DNA of 5,594 nt from Xanthobacteraceae bacterium (GTDB lineage Bacteria > Pseudomonadota > Alphaproteobacteria > Rhizobiales > Xanthobacteraceae). The number at the start of each line of letters is the position of its first letter. The stretch's first letter is position 1. The translations under genes and the position numbers were made by a program. Where the stretch lies: positions 1 to 5,594 of the forward strand of contig JASHVC010000206.1 of assembly GCA_030039655.1 (NCBI GenBank), in the 5' to 3' direction. Positions 1 through 5,594 of the stretch are shown here, one piece after another. The notes under the pieces were generated by a model that was given only the letters and a program-made list of their open reading frames with translations, ran no database searches and had not been told where the DNA came from.

Positions 1-299
1 GCGTCGCGGCATGCGGCCGTAGCGATGGCCAAAACCCTCTTCGCGCCGATTGTTTTACAGAGAGCAGCATAGCGCTTGAGACTCGCGAGGGCATGGTCGA
101 CGGCATCGGCGGCGAGAAGACCCGTGGACTGCACTTCGCGACCGAGGCCACACAGCGCCTTCTCGTTGAACAATTCCGTCGGGCTTCGCGTCAGCCCTTC
201 GTAAACGACAAGGCGCACTGAATTCGAGCCGATGTCGACGACGGCGACAGGAGGTCCATCGTCGAGGCGTGCAGGCGCGTCGAGCTTGGCGCGAGTCAT
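1..299 (-). CDS. ppx: Exopolyphosphatase, Ppx/GppA family (N-terminal part, cut by window edge)
   Basis: Exopolyphosphatase of the Ppx/GppA family, which removes terminal phosphates from inorganic polyphosphate and may also act on pppGpp; it works in the cytosol. Only about 99 residues are visible, because the gene runs off the left edge. Translating the minus strand from the ATG at 299 gives a short leader, then VAVVDIGSNSVRLVVYEG at about residues 18-35. This is the first phosphate-binding loop of the actin-like (ASKHA) fold. GLGREVQSTGLL and AIATAACRDA follow, matching the family's GLG and ATAAxRDA blocks. The ATG is the only good start: an in-frame TAA lies at 338-336, and the distance to the DIGSNS motif is normal. 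No clear Shine-Dalgarno sequence is seen. It lies 61 bp downstream of ppk on the same strand, the usual pairing of polyphosphate synthesis with breakdown. The gap carries a palindrome. Ppx and GppA cannot be separated from this fragment; the ppk neighbour favours Ppx. Confidence 0.9.
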   Translation of the reverse strand, partial: MTRAKLDAPARLDDGPPVAVVDIGSNSVRLVVYEGLTRSPTELFNEKALCGLGREVQSTGLLAADAVDHALASLKRYAALCKTIGAKRVLAIATAACRD

Positions 300-337
300 C
301 TGGCGAAAAGTCCCGGCGAATGGATGGCCGCAGCCTT

Positions 338-358
338 ATCCGATTCGCATCGGATGCG
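338..358. repeat. Overlapping palindromes in the ppk-ppx gap
   Basis: Two overlapping perfect inverted repeats lie between the ppk stop and the ppx start. One is ATCCGAT-TCGC-ATCGGAT (338-355, 7-bp arms, 4-nt spacer). The other is CGCATC-G-GATGCG (346-358, 6-bp arms). They share bases, so only one hairpin can form at a time in RNA. No T-run follows on the minus strand, so this is not a standard Rho-independent terminator. It may be an intercistronic mRNA hairpin or a protein-binding site. A GATTC (GANTC, the CcrM methylation motif) lies inside the first palindrome at 342-346. Confidence 0.55.
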
Positions 359-360
359 GA

Positions 361-2574
361 TCACTTTCGCTCCGGACGCCGCAAGCGCGGGACTGCGTCC
401 TTCGTCGACTTTCCCCGCCCTGACAGACTTGGATTGGTCATGAAATAGGTGGTGGCGTTGAACGGCTCTTCGCCCGGCGCCGGCTTGATGCGGGACGAAG
501 AGCCGTCCGCGAGCACCTGCCAGCTCTGCTCGTTGTCCTTCAAATTGGCCATCATGATCTGATCGAGCACCTGCTCGTGCACGGTGGGATTGAGGATCGG
601 ACAGAGCGCCTCAACGCGGCGATCGAGGTTGCGCGGCATCATGTCGGCAGAGGCAATGTAGACCGTGGCCTTCGGATGCGGCAGGCCGTGGCCCGAACCG
701 AAGCAATAAATACGGCCATGTTCGAGGAAACGGCCGACAATCGATTTGACGCGAATGTTGTCGGATAGCCCCGGCAGGCGCGGGCGGAGGCAGCAGATAC
801 CGCGGACTATCAGTTCGATCGATACGCCGGCGTCCGACGCGCGATAGAGCGCATCAATAATATCCGGATCGACCAGTGCGTTCATCTTCATCCAGATGGC
901 GGCCGGTCGGCCCGCCTTGGCGTGCGAGATTTCCTCCTCGATGTGCGCTTGGATGCGTTTGCGCAGGGTGAGCGGCGAAACGGCCATACGCTCAAGTTCG
1001 GCGGGCTCCGCGTAACCGGTGACATAATTGAAAATACGCGCGACATCCCGCGCGATGACCGGATCGGCGGTAAAGAACGAAAGGTCGGTATACAGGCGGG
1101 CCGTTACCGGATGATAGTTGCCGGTCCCCACGTGCACGTATGAGGCAAGCGAATCCCCTTCGCGACGCACCACCAGCGACAGCTTGGCGTGGGTCTTGAG
1201 TTCAATGAAACCATAGACCACCTGCACGCCGGCACGCTCAAGATCGCGCGCCCAGCGAATGTTGGCTTCTTCGTCGAAGCGTGCCTTCAGTTCGACCACC
1301 GCCGTCACGGACTTGCCCGCTTCGGCGGCATCGGCAAGCTCTCTGATGATCGGGGAATCGGCGGATGTCCGGTACAACGTCTGCTTGATCGCGACCACGT
1401 CCGGATCGCGCGCGGCCTGTTGCAGGAAATCGACCACCACGTCGAACGACTCGTACGGGTGATGGACGATGAAATCCTTCTGCCGGATCGCCGCGAAGCA
1501 ATCGCCGCCATGGTCGCGCACGCGGTCGGGATAGCGCGGATTATAGGGAACGAACTCGAGATCAGGCCTATTCAAGTTGGCAAGCTGCGCCATTTCATTG
1601 AGCGCCAGCACGCCATCCACCTTGAACACGCTGTCGTTGGCCACGCCAAGGGCGCGCTGGACGAAACTCTGCAGCTCCGCTGGCATCAGCGCCTCGATGT
1701 CGAGCCGGATGACGGTGCCGCGGCGCCTGCGCTTGAGAGCGGTTTCAAAAAGCCGGACGAGATCTTCGGCTTCTTCGAGGATTTCAACTTCGGAATCGCG
1801 GATAACGCGGAAGGCGCCTACCCCCTTCACCGCATAGCCGGGAAACAGTTTGCCGATGAAAAGACTCGTGGCGCCCTCGATGGAGATCAACCGCGCCGGC
1901 CCCCCTTCGTCGGACTGCGGCAAACGGACGAAACGCTCGATCCGGTTCGGCATGCGGATCAGCGCGTTCATCGCCTTGCCGTCCTTGGTGCGCGCGAGCA
2001 GCAGCGCGATCGAAAATCCAAGATTGGGGATGAACGGGAACGGATGCGCCGGATCGATCGCCAGCGGGGTCAACAAGGGGAACACGTGAGCAAGGAAATA
2101 ATCCTCAAGCCAAGCCTTCTCGGACTTGGTGACGTCGGCACCCTCGATCAGCACAATGCCGGCGTCCGCAAGGGCCGTGCGCAATTCGCGCCACTGCGCC
2201 TGCTGATCAGTAACGAGCAGCGACACGGCCTCGGCGATACGGGTCAGCTGTTCGGCCGGGGTCAAGCCTTCCGGGCTTTTCTCCGTGATGCCGGCACGCA
2301 CCTGAGCGCCAAGGCCGGCCACGCGGACCATGAAAAATTCGTCGAGGTTATTGGCGGAAATCGAAAGGAACCTAAGCCGCTCAAGCAAAGGGTGGCTGGT
2401 ATTGGCGGATTCCTCCAACACGCGACGGTTGAAGTTCAGCCAGGACAGCTCACGGTTGATGAAGCGGTCAGGACTTGACGCAAGCGCCAGGTCGGCTTGC
2501 CGCGGAGCTTCCTCCCGCCGCCGCGCCGCGCCTGAATCCAATGCAACAACAGTGGCTTGGGCCCTGTCCGCCAT
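361..2574 (-). CDS. ppk: Polyphosphate kinase 1
   Basis: Polyphosphate kinase 1 (737 residues), which reversibly transfers the gamma-phosphate of ATP to a growing polyphosphate chain through a phosphohistidine intermediate. The N-terminal domain has [19 protein letters not shown] (about 38-56) and [19 protein letters not shown] (67-85), the family signature. The phospholipase-D-like catalytic half contains IKQTLYRT (396-403), [14 protein letters not shown] (426-439) and KTHAKL. His462 matches the autophosphorylated His435 of E. coli PPK. His481 in VHVGTGNY matches His454, and the 19-residue spacing between the two is preserved. Length fits the alphaproteobacterial family. Start: I prefer the ATG at 2574, with GAGGAG 12 nt upstream. 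A TTG at 2622 would add 16 residues and has a weaker GCGAGG 8 nt upstream; an in-frame TAG closes the ORF just beyond it. The gene lies between hdaA and ppx on the same strand. Polyphosphate made here would be degraded by the Ppx encoded next. Confidence 0.96.
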   Translation of the reverse strand: MADRAQATVVALDSGAARRREEAPRQADLALASSPDRFINRELSWLNFNRRVLEESANTSHPLLERLRFLSISANNLDEFFMVRVAGLGAQVRAGITEKSPEGLTPAEQLTRIAEAVSLLVTDQQAQWRELRTALADAGIVLIEGADVTKSEKAWLEDYFLAHVFPLLTPLAIDPAHPFPFIPNLGFSIALLLARTKDGKAMNALIRMPNRIERFVRLPQSDEGGPARLISIEGATSLFIGKLFPGYAVKGVGAFRVIRDSEVEILEEAEDLVRLFETALKRRRRGTVIRLDIEALMPAELQSFVQRALGVANDSVFKVDGVLALNEMAQLANLNRPDLEFVPYNPRYPDRVRDHGGDCFAAIRQKDFIVHHPYESFDVVVDFLQQAARDPDVVAIKQTLYRTSADSPIIRELADAAEAGKSVTAVVELKARFDEEANIRWARDLERAGVQVVYGFIELKTHAKLSLVVRREGDSLASYVHVGTGNYHPVTARLYTDLSFFTADPVIARDVARIFNYVTGYAEPAELERMAVSPLTLRKRIQAHIEEEISHAKAGRPAAIWMKMNALVDPDIIDALYRASDAGVSIELIVRGICCLRPRLPGLSDNIRVKSIVGRFLEHGRIYCFGSGHGLPHPKATVYIASADMMPRNLDRRVEALCPILNPTVHEQVLDQIMMANLKDNEQSWQVLADGSSSRIKPAPGEEPFNATTYFMTNPSLSGRGKSTKDAVPRLRRPERK

Positions 2575-2642
2575 GTCGAGTCTGGTCTCCTCGAGGGCGA
2601 TGATCGGCTCCCTTCGTAACAATTCGATGACCTCGCCCTTCT

Positions 2643-2672
2643 ACATAAGGAGGTGGGGTTAATGGGCGTCAA
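2643..2672 (-). promoter_or_regulatory. Candidate promoter for ppk
   Basis: On the minus strand, CTTGACG holds a -35 hexamer TTGACG (2672-2667). After 18 nt comes a -10-like TTATGT (2648-2643). CTTGAC is the usual -35 core of alphaproteobacterial housekeeping promoters; the -10 is only a fair match and the spacer is slightly long. Transcription would begin near 2636, a few bases before the alternative TTG start and about 60 nt before the preferred ATG of ppk. It lies in the 154-bp gap after hdaA, so ppk-ppx could be transcribed apart from the upstream genes. Confidence 0.35.
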
Positions 2673-2728
2673 GCCTGCCGCAAGGTCACGGCCACCTCGC
2701 CGACAGCGAGCCCCCGTTTTCCACTTGT

Positions 2729-3400
2729 TTACCTTGGCGTCTCGCGGAACATTTCGGCCGCAAGCGAGCGGTTGGGTGTGCGGCCTCGCCCCAGCGCCTC
2801 GTTGTCGAGGGCAATCACGGCGGCGCGCGCCGCCGCAAAGGACCGCTCGATGTGGGTGGAAAGATAAATGACGGTGCTTTCGTCAAGGTCGAGCTGACGG
2901 TCCACCCCAAGCTTGGTGATCACCGCACGTAGCAACGCATCATCCGGCGCCTGCAAGGCGACCACGGGTATCGCCCGCAGCCGCGATGCGAGGTCGGCAA
3001 GGGCTATGGGCCATACCGCGGGTGCCGTGCGCGCCGTGAACAACAGGAACGCGTCCTGCTCGCGGGCGAGATTAATCAGGTGAAACAGCGCACGCTCATC
3101 CGCCGCCGCAGCTTCTTCAACGACCAGCGCGCCGGTCGCAAGCGTAGCAAGAAGATCGTTCTGCGATAACGCACGGCCGGAAATGACCCGCGCGCCTGCC
3201 GCTGCAACCCAGATCGCAGCGAGGTGCGACTTGCCTGATCCCTCCGGCCCTACCAGCGCGATCGCGTTAGCCGGCCAATCGGGCCAGCTTTCGATCAGCG
3301 CCAGCGCCACCTCGTTGCCTGGTCCGGATACGAAATCCTCGCGGGCGTGACTTTCGGCGTGATCAAGCGTGAGCGCAAGCTGGCGCGGACGAGCGGACAT
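2729..3400 (-). CDS. hdaA: HdaA, DnaA-inactivating AAA+ protein (Hda homologue)
   Basis: A 223-residue AAA+ protein of the Hda/HdaA type. In this family the protein, bound to the DNA-loaded beta sliding clamp, stimulates ATP hydrolysis by DnaA and so prevents re-initiation of replication. The N-terminus has RQLALTL (6-12), which fits the QLxLxL clamp-binding motif of Hda. Walker A is GPEGSGKS (51-58). Walker B is LVVEE (92-96), with Glu-Glu where DnaA has Asp-Asp. The block DERALFHLINLARE (101-114) is typical of HdaA. SRLRA (139-143) corresponds to Box VII with the arginine finger. PDDALLRAVITKL (152-164) and IERSF (184-188) follow near the sensor-2 region. The DNA-binding domain IV of DnaA is absent, as expected for Hda. 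The ATG at 3400 puts the clamp motif at the N-terminus; starts as far upstream as 3469 would overlap the preceding gene. It follows the phosphatidyltransferase by 43 bp and precedes ppk. Confidence 0.92.
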   Translation of the reverse strand: MSARPRQLALTLDHAESHAREDFVSGPGNEVALALIESWPDWPANAIALVGPEGSGKSHLAAIWVAAAGARVISGRALSQNDLLATLATGALVVEEAAAADERALFHLINLAREQDAFLLFTARTAPAVWPIALADLASRLRAIPVVALQAPDDALLRAVITKLGVDRQLDLDESTVIYLSTHIERSFAAARAAVIALDNEALGRGRTPNRSLAAEMFRETPR

Positions 3401-3443
3401 ATCGTCTAGCTTCTGCCGCCGCGAGGGAACCCCGTGGCTGCCC

Positions 3444-3998
3444 TCAGCGCGATGGGTGTCCCGTCCCAAATGAGTTCATGTGGCGGAACCATTCGGCGAG
3501 ATAGAAGGCGATCGACAACAAGGTCAAGACAACGACCAGGAAGATACCGATATTTGCCAGTACCGGCGTATTGAAGCCGAATGCCTTCTCGGCCAGGACC
3601 AGCACGGCTAACAGGATCTGCATCACGGTGTTCGCCTTTGAAACCGGGTGCGGCCGGACCTCCATGGGCTTGTCCACCAGCCACGACAGCATGAAACCGC
3701 TGACGATCATGATGTCGCGCGTTACGACGAGGATAACCAGCGAAATCGGCAGCTCCCGGGCGATGCCGAGCGAGACATAGATCGACACAATCAGCGCCTT
3801 GTCGGCGAGCGGGTCGAGGTAGGCGCCAAGCTCGCTTTCCATGCGGAAGCGCTTGGCGAGAAACCCGTCCACCGCGTCGCTGATTCCCGCGATGAGGAAG
3901 AGAGAAAAAGCGAGCAGCATTTCTCCCGATATGATGGCCCAGACGACGATGGGCACCAGGATGACGCGCAACAAGGTTATGAGGTTTGGAATACTCAA
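3444..3998 (-). CDS. CDP-alcohol phosphatidyltransferase (PgsA-like or cardiolipin-synthase-like)
   Basis: An integral inner-membrane enzyme of the CDP-alcohol phosphatidyltransferase superfamily, which joins a CDP-activated lipid to an alcohol and releases CMP. With the proposed start it is 184 residues, normal for the family. The motif DxxDGxxA(R)x8GxxxDxxxD is present: Asp41, Asp44, Gly45, Ala48, Gly58, Asp62 and Asp66, with Lys49 in place of Arg. Hydrophobic segments lie at about 12-23, 28-40, 68-80, 84-106, 125-136 and 146-167, giving about six membrane helices. The annotated reflex is PgsA (phosphatidylglycerophosphate synthase). However, YVSLG.. (74-78), TRDIMIVSG (93-101) and VSKANTVMQ (119-127) look more like the mitochondrial-type cardiolipin synthase (CRLS1). 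I therefore give no symbol. Start: TTG at 3998, giving MSIPNLITLLR, with GGAGG 11 nt upstream. A TTG at 4172 with a strong Shine-Dalgarno would add 58 low-complexity, non-membrane residues and is less likely. It is probably the first gene of the hdaA-ppk-ppx operon. Confidence 0.9.
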   Translation of the reverse strand: MSIPNLITLLRVILVPIVVWAIISGEMLLAFSLFLIAGISDAVDGFLAKRFRMESELGAYLDPLADKALIVSIYVSLGIARELPISLVILVVTRDIMIVSGFMLSWLVDKPMEVRPHPVSKANTVMQILLAVLVLAEKAFGFNTPVLANIGIFLVVVLTLLSIAFYLAEWFRHMNSFGTGHPSR

Positions 3999-4160
3999 AC
4001 TGCGCCCCGCCTCCGTGTACGCCCTCCCCCCAACTTTTGCGTTCGTTTCGACTTGCCCGATCGGCAGAATGCCAAGTCCGGCAAATCCTCTTGGGGGCGT
4101 ACGCGCCTCGGCGTGACTATATCGTGCCGCCTGCGCTTGCGCACCCGGCGATTTCCCCGT

Positions 4161-4192
4161 AGGAGGCGCCAACCGTTCCTCCTTTGGGAGGA
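4161..4192 (+). promoter_or_regulatory. purM leader: alternative hairpins masking or freeing the Shine-Dalgarno
   Basis: Three short elements lie in order: AGGAGG (4161-4166), TCCTCCT (4177-4183) and GGAGGA (4187-4192). The middle element can pair perfectly over 6 bp with the third, leaving a TTTG loop (4183-4186) and burying the Shine-Dalgarno sequence. Alternatively CCTCCT (4178-4183) can pair over 6 bp with the first, leaving an 11-nt loop and freeing the Shine-Dalgarno. The two pairings exclude each other. The complementarity is read directly; a regulatory role is inferred and requires transcription to start upstream of 4161. Confidence 0.4.
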
Positions 4193-4197
4193 CAGAG

Positions 4198-4218
4198 ATG
4201 TTCTATCCAACTTGGTGA
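4198..4218 (+). CDS. Possible six-codon leader ORF before purM
   Basis: An ATG at 4198 follows GGGAGGA (4186-4192) with 5 nt spacing, the best ribosome-binding site in the region. It reads MFYPTW and stops at TGA (4216-4218). It is in a different frame from purM, whose probable GTG start lies 4 nt after the stop. It could be a leader peptide whose translation opens the purM start by reinitiation, or the genuine purM start cut off by a single-base error. A functional peptide is not shown. Confidence 0.3.
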   Translation: MFYPTW

Positions 4219-4222
4219 CTCC

Positions 4223-5284
4223 GTGGACGAGGAACGCTACGCGGCCTCCGGCGTCGATATCGACGCCGGCAACCGCATGGTGGAATTGATCAAGCCGCTG
4301 GTGCGCCGGACGGCGCGGCCCGGCGCCGACGCCGAAATTGGCGGCTTTGGCGGGCTGTTCGATCTCAAGGCAGCGGGTTTCTCGGATGCCCTTCTCGTCG
4401 CCGCCACGGATGGCGTGGGGACCAAGGTCAAGATTGCCATCGAGACCGGCCGGCATGACACGATCGGCATCGATCTCGTGGCCATGTCGGTGAACGACCT
4501 CGTCGTGCAGGGCGCCGAACCGTTGTTCTTCCTCGACTACTTTGCCTGCGGCAAGCTTGATCCATCGGTGGGCGCCGCGGTGGTCGCCGGCGTCACGGCG
4601 GCTTGCCGAGAGGTGCGCTGCGCCCTGATTGGCGGCGAGACCGCGGAAATGCCTGGCGTCTACGAGTCGGGCGACTACGACCTCGCGGGTTTCGCGGTAG
4701 GCGCCGTAGGACGCACCGACTTGCTGCCGCGTGCCGACATCGCAGCGGGCGACCTCGTCATCGGTCTTACCTCTTCGGGCGTCCATTCAAATGGCTTTTC
4801 CTTGGTGCGCCGCGTCGTTGCCGCGAGCGGGCTCACCTGGGATGCCCCCGCACCTTTCGCGCCATCGCGCAAATTGGGCGAGGCGCTGCTGACGCCGACC
4901 AGGCTCTACGTGCGATCATGCCTTGCCGCCATGCGCAAGACCAAGGCTGTCAAGGCGCTCGCTCACATCACTGGGGGTGGTTTCATCGACAACATACCGC
5001 GCGTGCTACCAAACGGGCTTTCCGTGGCCTTAGATCTGAATCGGGTGCCGGTCCCACCCGTGTTCAAATGGCTCGCGGCTGTCGGCAACATCAGCGAGCG
5101 CGAGATGCTTCGCACTTTCAACTGCGGCATCGGCATGATCGCTGTGCTGGACGCAAATGCAGCGGATGCCGCGAACGAGATTTTCGCGGCAAACGGCGAA
5201 ACAGTCGTGCGCCTCGGCGAGGTGATCAAACAAAGCGGCGATGCCCGCGTCGATTTTCGCGGGCACCTCGATCTTGCCCGGTGA
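4223..5284 (+). CDS. purM: Phosphoribosylformylglycinamidine cyclo-ligase (AIR synthetase)
   Basis: PurM closes the imidazole ring of purines: FGAM + ATP gives AIR + ADP + Pi, in the cytosol. With the GTG start it is 353 residues, against about 345 in E. coli. Recognisable blocks in order are [16 protein letters not shown] (10-25), GGFGGLFDL (40-48), ATDGVGTK (61-68), [20 protein letters not shown] (84-103), [11 protein letters not shown] (137-147), [16 protein letters not shown] (181-196), [16 protein letters not shown] (248-263) and FNCGIGM (299-305). These cover the N-terminal ATP-binding and C-terminal halves of the PurM fold, and no key block is missing. Start is uncertain. GTG at 4223 gives [14 protein letters not shown], a leader of normal length, but its own Shine-Dalgarno is weak (GGTGA 4 nt upstream). 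TTG at 4184 lies inside the ribosome-binding hairpin. The ATG at 4198 is out of frame. purN follows 4 bp after the stop, so the two are one operon. Confidence 0.95.
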   Translation: MDEERYAASGVDIDAGNRMVELIKPLVRRTARPGADAEIGGFGGLFDLKAAGFSDALLVAATDGVGTKVKIAIETGRHDTIGIDLVAMSVNDLVVQGAEPLFFLDYFACGKLDPSVGAAVVAGVTAACREVRCALIGGETAEMPGVYESGDYDLAGFAVGAVGRTDLLPRADIAAGDLVIGLTSSGVHSNGFSLVRRVVAASGLTWDAPAPFAPSRKLGEALLTPTRLYVRSCLAAMRKTKAVKALAHITGGGFIDNIPRVLPNGLSVALDLNRVPVPPVFKWLAAVGNISEREMLRTFNCGIGMIAVLDANAADAANEIFAANGETVVRLGEVIKQSGDARVDFRGHLDLAR

Positions 5285-5288
5285 AGGA

Positions 5289-5594
5289 ATGGCCGAGAAG
5301 CCCGCCGGCAAAAAACGCGTCGCGGTGCTCATCTCCGGCCGCGGTTCAAACATGGTGGCGCTGATCGAGGCGGCGAAGGCGGAGGATTATCCAGCCGAAA
5401 TCGTGCTCGTCGTATCGAACCAGCCCGATGCTGCGGGACTCGCGCGGGCGCACGAGGCAGGAATCGAAACCGCAATCGTCGATCACCGCCAATTTGGGGA
5501 GGACCGCCAGTCCTTCGAGCGGGCACTGGACGCGCAACTTCAGCAGCACCGAATCGACCTCGTTTGCCTGGCTGGCTTCATGCGGCTGTTGACG
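5289..5594 (+). CDS. purN: Phosphoribosylglycinamide formyltransferase (N-terminal part, cut by window edge)
   Basis: PurN transfers a formyl group from 10-formyltetrahydrofolate to GAR, the third step of purine synthesis. The reading frame is open from the ATG at 5289 through the window end, giving 102 residues, roughly half of a normal PurN. After a short lysine-rich leader comes RVAVLISGRGSNM (10-22), the glycine-rich phosphate-binding loop for the GAR substrate. LVVSNQPDAAGLARAHEAGI matches the usual VxSNxxxAxGLxxAxxAGI block. The end, DLVCLAGFMRLLT (90-102), matches the LAGFMR motif in front of the active site. The catalytic Asn and His that follow lie outside the window. The start sits 4 bp after the purM stop. 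A GAAGGA sequence (5283-5288) abuts the ATG with no spacer, too close for a standard ribosome-binding site, so translation is probably coupled to purM termination. Confidence 0.95.
   Translation, partial: MAEKPAGKKRVAVLISGRGSNMVALIEAAKAEDYPAEIVLVVSNQPDAAGLARAHEAGIETAIVDHRQFGEDRQSFERALDAQLQQHRIDLVCLAGFMRLLT

Larger units (their letters stand above)
3999..4222. promoter_or_regulatory. Divergent intergenic control region
   Basis: This 224-bp region separates the leftward lipid-hdaA-ppk-ppx genes from rightward purM-purN and should hold both promoters. Minus strand: GGAGG (4014-4010) before the TTG at 3998, and a -10-like TATAGT (4121-4116) without a good -35. Plus strand: CTATAT (4117-4122) fits the alphaproteobacterial -10 but also lacks a well-spaced -35. 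Dyads: TGCC/GGCA pairs at 4054-4066 and 4070-4083, the palindrome CCGATCGG (4057-4064), the palindrome GCGTACGC (4097-4104), and GTACGCCC (4017-4024) repeated inverted at 4095-4102. No known operator is recognised. The last 60 bp form the purM leader described separately. I see no tRNA or small RNA gene. Confidence 0.5.

Noticed and set aside
1189..2478. A 429-codon plus-strand open frame opposite ppk
   Set aside because: It is entirely antisense to a clear, motif-complete ppk. Its product is rich in His, Arg, Asp and Gly with no recognisable domain, typical of shadow frames in GC-rich genes.
2696..2710. CTCGC-CGACA-GCGAG hairpin after hdaA as a terminator
   Set aside because: The stem is only 5 bp and no T-run follows on the minus strand, so it is unlikely to end transcription.
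3401..3469. N-terminally extended HdaA starting at 3469
   Set aside because: It would overlap the phosphatidyltransferase by 26 bp and bury the clamp-binding motif QLALTL, which lies at the N-terminus in Hda proteins.
4184..4222. TTG at 4184 as the purM start
   Set aside because: The TTG overlaps the Shine-Dalgarno region itself and would add 13 residues not expected in PurM. The nearest upstream AGGAGG is 17 nt away, too far.
3648..4289. A 213-codon plus-strand frame opposite the phosphatidyltransferase
   Set aside because: The opposite strand encodes a membrane enzyme with an intact catalytic motif. This frame's product is highly charged and low in similarity to anything known, so it is a shadow.
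3995..4786. A 263-codon minus-strand frame opposite the start of purM
   Set aside because: It lies antisense to well-conserved purM and crosses the divergent region. It has no family features and is explained by codon bias on the other strand.

Overview
The window is about 60% GC by eye. Its protein sequences and gene order point to an alphaproteobacterium, probably of the order Hyphomicrobiales (Rhizobiales). The evidence is HdaA next to an alphaproteobacterial-type polyphosphate kinase 1, and purM-purN diverging from that cluster. No mobile element, CRISPR array, tRNA, rRNA or foreign-looking segment was found. All six genes are core chromosomal genes.

Layout. Four genes run leftward (minus strand), in transcription order: a CDP-alcohol phosphatidyltransferase (3444-3998), hdaA (2729-3400), ppk1 (361-2574) and the N-terminal third of ppx (299 to the window edge). 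Gaps between them are 43, 154 and 61 bp, so they probably form an operon. ppk may also have its own promoter in the 154-bp gap. Two genes run rightward: purM (4223-5284) and the first 102 codons of purN (5289 to the window edge), separated by 4 bp. A divergent control region of about 224 bp (3999-4222) separates the two groups. No gene-free stretch exceeds 300 bp.

How the genes work together. PurM and PurN are de novo purine enzymes (AIR synthetase and GAR transformylase). Ppk and Ppx make and degrade polyphosphate. HdaA is the clamp-dependent regulator that switches off the initiator DnaA. The phosphatidyltransferase makes an anionic phospholipid. Its sequence looks closer to the mitochondrial (CRLS1-type) cardiolipin synthase than to PgsA.

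Most worth a second look is the purM leader. A pyrimidine-rich TCCTCC element can pair either with the Shine-Dalgarno sequence just downstream or with a second AGGAGG just upstream. The exposed Shine-Dalgarno serves an ATG that opens a six-codon ORF ending 4 nt before the probable GTG start of purM. This could be a translational switch with a leader peptide, a misplaced start, or a one-base sequence error. Other points are an overlapping palindrome pair between ppk and ppx and the assignment of the phosphatidyltransferase. The window is otherwise an ordinary housekeeping region, and I see no clear sign of an undescribed multi-gene system.
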